This document shows positions 43,158-51,364 of a stretch of DNA of 64,000 bases, in pieces. A model generated the notes under the pieces. It saw nothing but the letters and a program-made list of their open reading frames with translations, was not told where the DNA came from and did not search any database. A program made the translations under genes and the position numbers. The number at the start of each line of letters is the position of its first letter. Within the stretch, counting starts at the first letter, position 1. Source of the stretch: Polyangium sp. y55x31 (lineage in GTDB: Bacteria; Myxococcota_A; Polyangia; Polyangiales; Polyangiaceae); NCBI RefSeq assembly GCF_029946505.1, contig NZ_JARZHG010000004.1, forward strand, positions 496,001-560,000, written 5' to 3'.

Positions 43158-43823
43158 TCAGATGAGCCGCGCGCCCCTCACCCTGCCGATGAAGGCGAAA
43201 TGCCGATTCCGGGCCAAATGCTGCTGGAGAAAAGACGGATTGTAGTCGACGGCTTCCAGGCTGAAATGCTCGCGCATCCGCTGCTGCGTGAACTGCATCT
43301 GCTCCATCGCCGCCAGGTAGCAATAGACCACGTGCCCCGAGCAGAAGAATGACTGCGCGTTGCCGGCGAGGAGCTGGTCGAGCGTCCCGTTGATCCGGTT
43401 CGACGAGGCGGCCGCGTTGCCGGGAAGCAGTGACCCGAACGCGCCTCCCACGGTGTACTGGATGTTGAATCCGCCGGCTGCCATGCCCTCGCGCATCATG
43501 ATCGCCGTCTCGCCGGCTCCGGCGGCGAGGTTCTCGTCGCGGCATCGGAACACGTCGTACGTGAATGCGGAGTTCGTGGTGAGCAGGTTGTTTTCCTGGA
43601 GCCCGTGGCCGTCCATCTCGACGATGGTCGTGGGCGAGCTCGCGACCCCGGCGTGGATCAGGTCCGAGTTCCCGCGGCTGAAGAGCTGACCGATCTTGAT
43701 GCCGACCCCCACGGGCGCCATGCCGTGGCGGTGCTTGATCATGATGTCGCCCTTCCGGACCGCACCGATGATGGCGTTCGACCGTTGTCGCACGCCTGCA
43801 TTCGCATTTCCGCTTCCGTTCAT
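43158..43823 (-). CDS. Permuted papain-like (YiiX/YaeF-type) hydrolase
   Basis: A 221-residue protein with the permuted NlpC/P60 pattern: RKGDIMIKH at the start of the core, then LIHAGVASS (histidine of the dyad), VEMDGHGLQ, and near the C-terminus FFCSGHVVYCYLAA (catalytic Cys). This order (His first, Cys last) characterises the permuted papain-like amidases of the YiiX/YaeF group, peptidase family C92. Its reaction is probably amide or thioester hydrolysis. No signal peptide is seen. GAGGGG lies 6 bases before ATG 43823. It lies downstream of a TonB-like gene on the same strand with a 64-base gap. Confidence 0.75.
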   Translation of the reverse strand: MNGSGNANAGVRQRSNAIIGAVRKGDIMIKHRHGMAPVGVGIKIGQLFSRGNSDLIHAGVASSPTTIVEMDGHGLQENNLLTTNSAFTYDVFRCRDENLAAGAGETAIMMREGMAAGGFNIQYTVGGAFGSLLPGNAAASSNRINGTLDQLLAGNAQSFFCSGHVVYCYLAAMEQMQFTQQRMREHFSLEAVDYNPSFLQQHLARNRHFAFIGRVRGARLI

Positions 43824-43887
43824 AATAGACCCCTCGTCGCATCGTACCCTGCGCGGGGCCAACATGTCTACAGCGGATCCCGGCTCC

Positions 43888-44679
43888 TCAGCGAACGAAC
43901 CGGATCCGGACCGGACCGAGTGACGCCTGGGTCGGCTGCCCTGCCCGGTCCAGTGCCGGCCGATAATGGTGCCGCGCCGCGCAATACCTGGCCTGGGCCC
44001 CGAAGCCGTGCCCCGGATCGGACACCACGTCGACCTTCTGCGCGCGGCCGTCGGCGCGCACGACGATCTGCAGCACCACCAGCGCATTCCGGATCCCCGC
44101 TGCTTCTGCTTCGGGCGGGAAATCGCAGTCCCACGCGCGGTCGCCGTAAAGCGACGCCGGTCGCGACAAATCGGGCGGCGGCGCCGGGGGACGGCGGGGC
44201 GGCGGGCCGCCGCCCAGGCCCGTATGGCGCACCGGACGAAACCCGGCGCCGAGCGCGGAGACGAGCCCGGTCCCATACCCGTCGCCGGTCACGAACGTGA
44301 CGGCCGAAGGATCCGGCGGACCTTCCTCCTGCGTGAGCACCGGCGGCGCCTCCATCGGGGTGGGGGCCTCCGTCGGCGGGGCCTCTGTCGGCGGGGCCTC
44401 GGGCGGATCGTTTTGGGGAGGCCGCGGCGCGTGGTTCGCCACGGGTTGGGGCGGAGGCGGCGGCTCCTCGGGCGGCTCGGGCGGCGGCGGTTCGGGCGGC
44501 GGCGGTCGTGGCGCCTCGATCGGGACCTCGAACGGAACGACGAGTTCTGCCCGGATCGCCTCGCGCATGGCCCGCATGACGGCGCCGGTCTCGTCGCGCA
44601 GGGATCCCGCGCCGAGCAACGCCGCGTGCGCGGCCGTCGCCGCGACCAACCAGCCAGCGCTCAGGCGTCCATGGTCCAC
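43888..44679 (-). CDS. TonB-like energy transducer protein
   Basis: A 263-residue protein with an N-terminal membrane anchor (WLVAATAAHAALLGAG), a long Pro/Glu-rich periplasm-spanning segment (about 55-115; PPPPEPPEEPPPPP), and a TonB C-terminal-type domain (CDFPPEAEAAGIRNALVVLQIVVRADGRAQKVDVVSDPGHGFG). The classical YP motif is not obvious, so it may be a TonB paralogue such as those in motility or secretion machines. No ExbB/ExbD genes are adjacent. Upstream lies a 9-bp phased repeat that could be its operator. Start ATG 44679. Confidence 0.78.
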   Translation of the reverse strand: MDHGRLSAGWLVAATAAHAALLGAGSLRDETGAVMRAMREAIRAELVVPFEVPIEAPRPPPPEPPPPEPPEEPPPPPQPVANHAPRPPQNDPPEAPPTEAPPTEAPTPMEAPPVLTQEEGPPDPSAVTFVTGDGYGTGLVSALGAGFRPVRHTGLGGGPPPRRPPAPPPDLSRPASLYGDRAWDCDFPPEAEAAGIRNALVVLQIVVRADGRAQKVDVVSDPGHGFGAQARYCAARHHYRPALDRAGQPTQASLGPVRIRFVR

Positions 44680-44764
44680 GGGTTCGCCCCAGCTTGCACG
44701 CGCCGGACCAACCCGGCGCGCCTCCCCCGAGCGGCCGTAGCGCCGCTCAGGTGGCGGGCAGCAG

Positions 44765-44808
44765 TTTGCGCAGATCGCGCAATTTGCGCAACTAGCGCGA
44801 GCTGCGCA
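44765..44808. repeat. 9-bp phased GCGC repeat upstream of the TonB-like gene
   Basis: GCGC occurs at exact 9-base steps (44768, 44777, 44786, 44795, 44804), giving units of the form NNNGCGCAR: TTTGCGCAG, ATCGCGCAA, TTTGCGCAA, CTAGCGCGA, GCTGCGCAG. It includes the inverted repeat TTGCGC-AGATC-GCGCAA. It lies between the stop of the lipoprotein at 44815 and the TonB-like start, so it is a promoter-region candidate. Confidence 0.7.
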
Positions 44809-44814
44809 GGCGGC

Positions 44815-45885
44815 TCACCACGCGAGCACCTGCGACCCATACCGCGCCCCGCTCGCGGAGCATTCCAAGGCAGCAAGCTCCTCGGCCCGCGGCGCCGGAA
44901 CGTTCACGAAGGACGCACCGGCGTCGCTCGACATCGCCCAGGTGCCACCCTTCAACTGCACGGCGACGTGGGATCCATACACGCAGGCGTCTTCCGCCTC
45001 GGAGGGGAAATGCGACACCGAGACGTTCGGCGTCTTTCCCTCGGCGAGCGCGATCTTTCCGACGCCGCTCGGGCCGCTGTCTTGTTGCACCAGGAACGTG
45101 AGGACCTCATCTTCGATCGAGGCGCCGAACATGGGCGATGTCGCCGTCGGGGCCCCTCTCCAGAGCGAACGCAACGTGGAACCGCCATCGGTCGATGCCG
45201 CGATCCACACCTCGCCGGACTTGGCGAGGCCGAGCAGCGCGATCGTGCGGCCGTCGGGCGCCGCCGCGACGGCCGTCTGCATGTCGTCGGGCCAGCCGAG
45301 GGTCTCCTTGGCGCTGCGACGCGAGAATTTGCCGGTGCTTTCGCGCGAAAAAACGTGCAGCCGCGCGGTTTGGCCCGCGAATTTGCCGGTGACGAACAAC
45401 GTATCGCCGGCCAGCGCGTACGAACCGAGCGCGACGGCGCCGTCGAGCACCCCGACGGGCGTCCAGGTCTTCCCGAGGTCGGCGCTGTGCCAGAAATGGA
45501 TACGCGGCGCCGCCTCGAGGCCCATGCAATGCCCCCATAACGACGTCCCGCTCACGTCGATCTCCGCCGGCCCGCCCGCGCAGGTCCAGGGCGCTTTGCT
45601 CTTCGACAAGGCGCCCTTCTTCCCGGTGAGCAGGACGAACGGCTCGGCCTCGGAAGCATACGACTGCGCCACCACGAACGTTCCATCCGGGAGCACGACG
45701 GAATCGACGGCGCCCTCGGGCGGAGCTTCCCCCGCGAACGGCGAATCCTTCACCCATGCAGAGGTCGGGCGCGTCGACGTCGCGCCCACCGTCGGCCCGG
45801 GCTCGGACGAACCGACGGCGGCGGGCGTGCAGCCGCAACCCGCGATCAACCCGAGTGTCGAGAAAGAGAGGGTTCGAGCCTGCAT
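44815..45885 (-). CDS. Sialidase/BNR-repeat-like lipoprotein
   Basis: A 356-residue lipoprotein (LGLIAGCGCT; lipidated Cys near 17). The mature protein has repeated segments with Asp-box-like character (HFWHSADLGKTWTPVG, AASTDGGSTLRSLW, AMSSDAGASFVNVP), typical of BNR repeats in sialidase-type propellers. Catalytic arginines are not apparent, so it is more likely a carbohydrate-binding or surface propeller. It is upstream of the TonB-like gene on the same strand, separated by the 9-bp repeat. Confidence 0.7.
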   Translation of the reverse strand: MQARTLSFSTLGLIAGCGCTPAAVGSSEPGPTVGATSTRPTSAWVKDSPFAGEAPPEGAVDSVVLPDGTFVVAQSYASEAEPFVLLTGKKGALSKSKAPWTCAGGPAEIDVSGTSLWGHCMGLEAAPRIHFWHSADLGKTWTPVGVLDGAVALGSYALAGDTLFVTGKFAGQTARLHVFSRESTGKFSRRSAKETLGWPDDMQTAVAAAPDGRTIALLGLAKSGEVWIAASTDGGSTLRSLWRGAPTATSPMFGASIEDEVLTFLVQQDSGPSGVGKIALAEGKTPNVSVSHFPSEAEDACVYGSHVAVQLKGGTWAMSSDAGASFVNVPAPRAEELAALECSASGARYGSQVLAW

Positions 45886-45953
45886 CGCGAGCGTGTTGTC
45901 TCGCTTCTGGATCGGTGTGTCAAGCTACGTGTCGCCGCGCCCACGCGATTGGA

Positions 45954-47579
45954 TCACTGCGCCATCACGATCCGCTGATCACACGGTCGGTCCTTCTCAT
46001 CCTGATGCAGCCCCGCGATCCGCATCGGATCGGCATCCCGCGCCGCAATCGCCCCTCGCACCTTTCCCAGGATGAGCGCGTCCAGGTTCCCGCTCGTGTA
46101 ATCGGTATGCGTGCCGCCGCAGCTCGATCGTGGATCCCCGCCGCCCACCGATTCCGGTCCGGCCCCGCCGCGCAGCACGAACATGTGCGTGCCGCCCGTG
46201 TATTGCGCGATCTGCCGGAAGACCACCTGCCCGAGGTTGTCCATGCCCGAGGCCGCGATCGCATGGACCTGCACGCCCGCGTGGCTCGCCTCCTTCATCG
46301 CGCCGGCATACCCCTCGTCCTGCGCGTAATCGAGGTGCGGGGGCGCGTCGCCGATCAAAAAGACCAGGCGCGCGAGCGATTCAGGCCGGAAACGCAGGTT
46401 CCGCACGGCGACACGCAGCGCCTCGTTCACGTGCTCGGGCGTGTCGCCGCCGCCGCCCGCGGAAATCGTGGCGATCCGCGCCTGGAGGCCGGCGACGTCG
46501 GTGGTCATCTGGTGCATGCGGGTCACGTATTCGTCGCCGCGGTCGCGATATTCGACGAGGCCCACGCGCGGGCGGACGTTCATCTTGGAGAGCGCGCCGG
46601 CCACCTTTTCGAGCGTATCGCGCAAGGCGTTGATCTCCTCGGACATCGAGCCGGTCGTGTCGAGGACGAAGGCGACGTCGATCGTTTGCGCCTCCGGCAA
46701 GATACGCGCGCCCGAGAGGACGAGGTCGACGACGCCGTCACCCGCGGAGACCGTGGTCGTCTTCGCGACGGATTCGCCCTGGCAACGCGCCGTGGCCACG
46801 AGGTCCGGTCCTTTCAGGCCCTCGGCCCGCGGAAACAGAAGGGCGCGGCCATTCGCGGTCGTGCGGAGCGAAAGCGTCGTGCCCGCGGAATCACGCACCT
46901 CGATGGGGCAGCTCGGGACGGGTTTGCCCGCGTTGTCCCGCACGACGAGGAAGCGGCGCGCCGAGAGGTCGAGCGTCGCTGTGCCCGGGGCGCGCTCCTT
47001 GCCGAGCCAGCGGGCGAATTCGCGGAAGTTCGCGTTGTCGTCCCATTCGCCCGTGCGCACGCCGCCCTGCGATTGCGCGGACGCGCCGAGGCCGCCCGGC
47101 CCCACGCGCACGCCGGACGGCACGTGATGCGAGCCGCCGAGCCTTCCATGGCCCGATCCGAACCCCGCGCCCGAGCCCACGCCGGCCCCGCGTCCAATCG
47201 TGCCGACCGTGCCGAGGCCAATGCCCTCCCCGCGCCCGCCGCCGCCTTCGCCGATCCCCGACAAACCGAGGCCGCCGGCCTCTTTCTTGTCCCCCCCCCA
47301 CATCGATCCCCTCGCGCTGAGCGCATCGCCGCCGTGACGTGTATCGACGGGCGCCTCGAGCGGCTCGTCGGGGACGGGCGCGGCGGCGACGGGCGCAGGC
47401 GTGTCGGTCTGGACGACGGGAGGCGCGAGCGGCTCGTCGACGGGCGGCGGCGAGGTCTTGGCGAGGGATTTTGGCGCCGCGTGGGGCGCCGCGGGGGAGG
47501 CGGCTTCGGGGCCCGGAGGGGACTTGGCGCAAGCCGCGAGGGTGAGGAGGAGGGCGGGGGCGAGCCTTCGGAACGACAT
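45954..47579 (-). CDS. VWA-domain lipoprotein
   Basis: A 541-residue lipoprotein (ALLLTLAACAKS). A Pro/Ala-rich and then Gly-rich linker (about 25-170) is followed by a beta-rich segment with a carboxypeptidase-regulatory-like look (RFLVVRDNAGKPVPSCPIEV) and a von Willebrand A domain: DVAFVLDTTGSMSEEINALRDTLEKV contains the MIDAS DxSxS variant DTTGS; VGLVEYRDRGDEY and SLARLVFLIGDAPPH carry further metal ligands. It probably binds a partner at the cell surface. The Gly-rich block contains many copies of GxG triplets. ATG 47579. Confidence 0.85.
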   Translation of the reverse strand: MSFRRLAPALLLTLAACAKSPPGPEAASPAAPHAAPKSLAKTSPPPVDEPLAPPVVQTDTPAPVAAAPVPDEPLEAPVDTRHGGDALSARGSMWGGDKKEAGGLGLSGIGEGGGGRGEGIGLGTVGTIGRGAGVGSGAGFGSGHGRLGGSHHVPSGVRVGPGGLGASAQSQGGVRTGEWDDNANFREFARWLGKERAPGTATLDLSARRFLVVRDNAGKPVPSCPIEVRDSAGTTLSLRTTANGRALLFPRAEGLKGPDLVATARCQGESVAKTTTVSAGDGVVDLVLSGARILPEAQTIDVAFVLDTTGSMSEEINALRDTLEKVAGALSKMNVRPRVGLVEYRDRGDEYVTRMHQMTTDVAGLQARIATISAGGGGDTPEHVNEALRVAVRNLRFRPESLARLVFLIGDAPPHLDYAQDEGYAGAMKEASHAGVQVHAIAASGMDNLGQVVFRQIAQYTGGTHMFVLRGGAGPESVGGGDPRSSCGGTHTDYTSGNLDALILGKVRGAIAARDADPMRIAGLHQDEKDRPCDQRIVMAQ

Positions 47580-47634
47580 GCCCGCTCCGAGCGCGGACGC
47601 GGCCGGAAGTTCCCGGCCGACGCGATCTTTCGGC

Positions 47635-48342
47635 TCAGGGCACGAGGTGCAGGAGGAACGTCCCTTCGACCGTGAAGGGTTTCTTTGCGCCGGCCTCGTC
47701 ATACTCGCCGATGGCGTTCACCTCGAGCGTGTAATCGCCGGGCGGGAAGGGCTGGCCTTTCGGGTTGTTGAAATCAGACGGCCCGGTCCAGTTGACCCCA
47801 TCCCACGAGAACGTGCTCGGGTAGGTGCCCGCGAGGACGACGTTCGGCGTACCGTCCGGGAACGGGCAGATGCCCACGTCGCAAAGGCAATACTTGTTGT
47901 TGTTGCCGGAGAGCACCTCGAAGGGAATGAGGCCACTCGGCCCAGGCTTGCCGCAGCCGTTGTCCTGCGGCATGGGGTAAACGCTCGGGAGGTCGGCGTC
48001 CACCTTGATGTTGTAATTGATGGTGATACCGGCGGCCGCCTCGGCGAGGGTATACGTGCAATCGGTCGTGGTGAACTCGATGGAGACGCCGGGCAACGTC
48101 GACGACCCGCCGGCGTCGCAGGCCGCATTGCTACCGCCGCTCCCGCCGGTGCCGCCGCTCCCGCCAGAGCCGCCCGCGCCGCCCGTGCCGCCGGTGCCGC
48201 CGCTGCCGCCGCTGCCGCCGCTGGCCCCGCTCCCGCCGGCGCCGCCCTCGCCCCCGGCGCCGCCCGAGGTTTGTCCCCCGCACGCGGCGAGGGCGAGGAC
48301 CAGAAAAACCGAAGCCAAAGAAGTCGAACGATTTTCAAGCAT
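47635..48342 (-). CDS. Gly-tract lipoprotein
   Basis: A 235-residue lipoprotein (LVLALAACGGQ; lipidated Cys near 21), followed by a ~45-residue Gly/Ser tract (GGSGGSGGTGG) and a C-terminal domain with several cysteines (AACDAGG, CTYTLAEA, NGCGKPGP, KYCLCDVGICPF) and beta-strand segments. The design resembles the other Gly-tract lipoproteins here. It lies upstream of the VWA protein on the same strand (a 55-base gap), so the two may form an operon. Function unknown. Confidence 0.7.
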   Translation of the reverse strand: MLENRSTSLASVFLVLALAACGGQTSGGAGGEGGAGGSGASGGSGGSGGTGGTGGAGGSGGSGGTGGSGGSNAACDAGGSSTLPGVSIEFTTTDCTYTLAEAAAGITINYNIKVDADLPSVYPMPQDNGCGKPGPSGLIPFEVLSGNNNKYCLCDVGICPFPDGTPNVVLAGTYPSTFSWDGVNWTGPSDFNNPKGQPFPPGDYTLEVNAIGEYDEAGAKKPFTVEGTFLLHLVP

Positions 48343-48444
48343 GTCCGAGAGCTTAGAACGTCCGCAGGGAAAATCACATCCGAAAGGGTTGTAAATTGGA
48401 CGGATCCCTGCTCGCCTTGACCTCGCCCCTCTCTCGCTGGGACG

Positions 48445-50304
48445 ATGCTTGCCATGTCGAGCCTGCCCGCTGACGTCACGAACGAACCGCACGGCGAAGA
48501 GCCTGCGGACGTGCACGCGCGGGTCTCGGACGACCTCTGGTATGCGCAGGTCTACAGGCCTCTCGAGCCACAATTCACGCTGCGCGCCGTCGTGTGCGGC
48601 TGCGTGATCGGCTCGGTCCTCTCCGCCGCGAACCTGTACACCGGGCTCACGATCGGCATCACGTACGGCGCCTCGATCACCGCGGCGCTCTCGGCGTGGC
48701 TCCTCTTCCGGCTCTTTCGCGCCGTCACGTCCGGCCCCGCGTTCACGGTGCTGGAGAACAACACCATGCAGACGGCCGCCTCGGCCGCGGCCGCGATGGC
48801 CGGCGCAGGCATGGTGTCGGCCGTGCCGGCGCTCATGATCGTCACGGGCCGGCGGCTCTCGATCCTCGAGGTCACCACGTGGCTCGTCTCCGCCGCGCTG
48901 CTCGGGGTGCTGTTCGCGATCCCGCTGAAGCGGCAAATGATCAACCGCGAAAACCTGAAATTCCCGTCAGGCATCGCCGCAGCCCAGACGACCCTCGCGC
49001 TGCACGGCGAGGGCGAAGGCGGGACGCAGAAGGCCGTCGCCTTGCTCGCCGCGACCGCGATGGGCGCCCTGCTCGGCCTCGCGCGCGGCGGCTTCGGGTT
49101 CGTCCCGGATTCGGTGCCGTTCGCCTTCGCGAGCCTCGGCGGAATGGGGCTCGCGCGGCTCACGCTGGGGATCGACGTGTCGCTCATGACGCTCGGCTCG
49201 GGCGCGCTCGTCGGGCTGCGAACGACGGCGTGGATGGCCGTCGGCGCGACGCTCTGCTGGACCGGCATCGTCCCCTGGGCCCTCGGGCGCGGCATCGTGA
49301 CGCCCACGCCGAACGTGCCGACGCTGTACGGCGACGCCGTGGGTTTTCTGGTTTGGCCGGGCGTGTCGATGCTCGTGGTGGGCGGGCTCGTGTCGTTTGC
49401 GCTCAAAGGGGGATCGATCGCGACGGCGTTCCGGTCGATCGGCGGGGCGATGGGCGCGAAGACGACGGGCGAGGTGCTCCGCGAGGACGTGGAGGTGCCG
49501 CGGCGCTGGTTCGCCTGGGGCCTCGCGGCCGCCTTGATCCTGGCGATCGGGGTGCAATGGCTCGTGTTCGGCATGCACCCGGCCACGACATTCCTGGCGA
49601 TCGTGCTCGCGGGCGCGCTCGCGCTCGTGGGGACGCGGACGATGGGCGAGACGGACGTGAATCCGATCGGCCCGATGGCCATGGTGACGCAGCTCCTCTT
49701 CGCCGTGATCACGGGCGGTCATGCGCAGTCCAGCCTGATGGCGGCGGGTCTCACGAACGCGGGGGCCAATAGCTGCGGCGACATGATGCAGGACCTGAAG
49801 ACGGGCCGGCTCCTCGGCGCTTCGCCGCAAAAACAGCTCCTCGCGCAGCTCTTCGGGATCGTGACGGGCGGGCTCGCGACGGCGCTGGTCTTCGCGAAGG
49901 CATTTCCCCTGGAGCTGCTCGGCACGAAATACCCCGCGCCGGGCGTGCAGATGTTCAAAGGGACGGCGGAGATCTTGACGCGAGGGTTTGCCGGTCTGCC
50001 AGAGCCCGCGCCGCTGGCCATGGCGATCGCGGCGGGATTCGCCGTGGTCTGCACGCTCGCGAGCGAGCTCGGGCCGAAACGCCTCGCGGCCTGGGTGCCG
50101 TCGCCCCTCGGAATGGGGCTCGCGTTCATTTTGCCCGCGTCGACGAGCTACACGCTTTTCCTCGGCGCCGCGCTCGCCGCGATTCTGGCCTGTAAGTTCC
50201 CGAAGAAGGACGAGCTCTACACGACGGCGACGGCCTCGGGGTTCGTCGCCGGCGAGAGCGTGATGGGCGTGGCGGTGGCGATCTGGGCGGCGGGTCGGAT
50301 GTGA
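48445..50304 (+). CDS. OPT-family oligopeptide transporter
   Basis: A 619-residue integral membrane protein with roughly 14-16 hydrophobic helices in the OPT family layout. Family-type segments include CGCVIGSVLSAANLYTGLTIG, NNTMQTAASAAAAMAGAGM, KRQMINRENLKFPSGIAAAQTT, TDVNPIGPMAMVTQLLF and GANSCGDMMQDLKTG. Such proteins move small peptides or metal-chelate complexes, probably with protons. There is no adjacent binding protein. ATGs at 48445 and 48454 are both possible. Convergent with the SMP-30-like gene. Confidence 0.9.
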   Translation: MLAMSSLPADVTNEPHGEEPADVHARVSDDLWYAQVYRPLEPQFTLRAVVCGCVIGSVLSAANLYTGLTIGITYGASITAALSAWLLFRLFRAVTSGPAFTVLENNTMQTAASAAAAMAGAGMVSAVPALMIVTGRRLSILEVTTWLVSAALLGVLFAIPLKRQMINRENLKFPSGIAAAQTTLALHGEGEGGTQKAVALLAATAMGALLGLARGGFGFVPDSVPFAFASLGGMGLARLTLGIDVSLMTLGSGALVGLRTTAWMAVGATLCWTGIVPWALGRGIVTPTPNVPTLYGDAVGFLVWPGVSMLVVGGLVSFALKGGSIATAFRSIGGAMGAKTTGEVLREDVEVPRRWFAWGLAAALILAIGVQWLVFGMHPATTFLAIVLAGALALVGTRTMGETDVNPIGPMAMVTQLLFAVITGGHAQSSLMAAGLTNAGANSCGDMMQDLKTGRLLGASPQKQLLAQLFGIVTGGLATALVFAKAFPLELLGTKYPAPGVQMFKGTAEILTRGFAGLPEPAPLAMAIAAGFAVVCTLASELGPKRLAAWVPSPLGMGLAFILPASTSYTLFLGAALAAILACKFPKKDELYTTATASGFVAGESVMGVAVAIWAAGRM

Positions 50305-50311
50305 CGCGGAA

Positions 50312-51355
50312 TCAGTAGATGCCGGCGCCCTGCAGGGTCACGCGATAAAGAGCGGTCCGCGCCGTGATGTAGAGCGTCTTCTTGTCCTCGCCGCCGAACG
50401 CGCAGTTCGCGGGCTGCTGGGGGACGGCAATGGCGCCGTAAAGCTTGCCCGCCGGGCTGTACACCTCGATGCCGTTCTTCGTGGAGATGAAGAGGTTGCC
50501 CTTTTCGTCCACGGCCATTCCGTCGGGGTTCGGGCCCGTGGTGAAGAGCTTGGTCCCGGTCCCGAGCGTCCCGTCGGCGTTCACCGGCCAGGCGCGAAGC
50601 TCGCCGGTGTTGGTATCGGGGACGTAAAGCGTCTTCTCGTCGGGCGAGAGCGCGATGCCGTTCGGTCGCTCCATGTCGTCGGCGACGAGCGAGAGCTCGC
50701 CGCTGGGCGAGACGCGGAAGACGCCGTAGAAGCCGAGCTCACTGAGGCCCGGATCGGCGAGGCCGTACGGCGGATCGGTGAAGTACACCGTGCCGTTCGA
50801 ATGCACGATCACGTCGTTCGGGCTGTTCAGCTTCTTGCCCTCGTACGTGTCGGCGATGGAGGCGAGCGTGCCATTCGCGAGCTCCCGCGAGACGCGCCGC
50901 CCGCTGTGCTCGCAGGAGACGAGGAGGCCATTCTGATCGATGGCGAGGCCATTCGTGTTGGCGCTGGGCTCGCGGTAAACCGTGATGTCGCCGCCCGGCG
51001 TGTGCTCGTAGATGCGATTGGCGGGGATGTCGGTGAAGAGCAGGGTCTTCGTCGCGGGGTTCCATTGCGGCCCCTCCGTGAACATGAAGTTGCCCTGCAC
51101 CTCCTCGACGGTCCCGATGCCGACGAGCGGATCGACCTCGACCACGCCGCCCGCGCCGCCGGAGCCGCCCATGCCGGCATCGCCGCCCATGCCGCCGGCG
51201 CCGCCGGTGCCGCCCACGCCGCCCGTGCCCCCGGTGCCGCCCGCTGCGCCGCTGCCGCCGGCGCCGGAGCCGGTCGTGTTCGAGCCGCCGTCGCTGCAGG
51301 CAGCGAGGAGGAAGGTGGTGGTGATCAAGCCCAAGGAAATCGCGCGTTTCAGCAT
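50312..51355 (-). CDS. SMP-30/gluconolactonase-like lipoprotein
   Basis: A 347-residue lipoprotein (TTFLLAACSD). A Gly-rich linker (about 25-75) is followed by a six-bladed beta-propeller of the SMP-30/gluconolactonase/LRE-like type: MFTEGPQWNPATKTLLFTDIP, NGLAIDQNGLLVSC, LNSPNDVIVHSNGTVYFTDPPYG (metal-binding Asn/Asp), and GMAVDEKGNLFIS. The first Glu and the PNDV Asn/Asp are the usual divalent metal ligands. It may hydrolyse a lactone at the cell surface, though substrate and activity are unknown. It is convergent with the OPT transporter (7-base gap). Confidence 0.85.
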   Translation of the reverse strand: MLKRAISLGLITTTFLLAACSDGGSNTTGSGAGGSGAAGGTGGTGGVGGTGGAGGMGGDAGMGGSGGAGGVVEVDPLVGIGTVEEVQGNFMFTEGPQWNPATKTLLFTDIPANRIYEHTPGGDITVYREPSANTNGLAIDQNGLLVSCEHSGRRVSRELANGTLASIADTYEGKKLNSPNDVIVHSNGTVYFTDPPYGLADPGLSELGFYGVFRVSPSGELSLVADDMERPNGIALSPDEKTLYVPDTNTGELRAWPVNADGTLGTGTKLFTTGPNPDGMAVDEKGNLFISTKNGIEVYSPAGKLYGAIAVPQQPANCAFGGEDKKTLYITARTALYRVTLQGAGIY

Positions 51356-51364
51356 GAGGGCATG

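Noticed and set aside
48438-48453. Sigma-54-like site TGGGACG-N4-TTGCC before the OPT gene
   Set aside because: Its predicted start would fall downstream of both candidate start codons, and it deviates in the -24 element.
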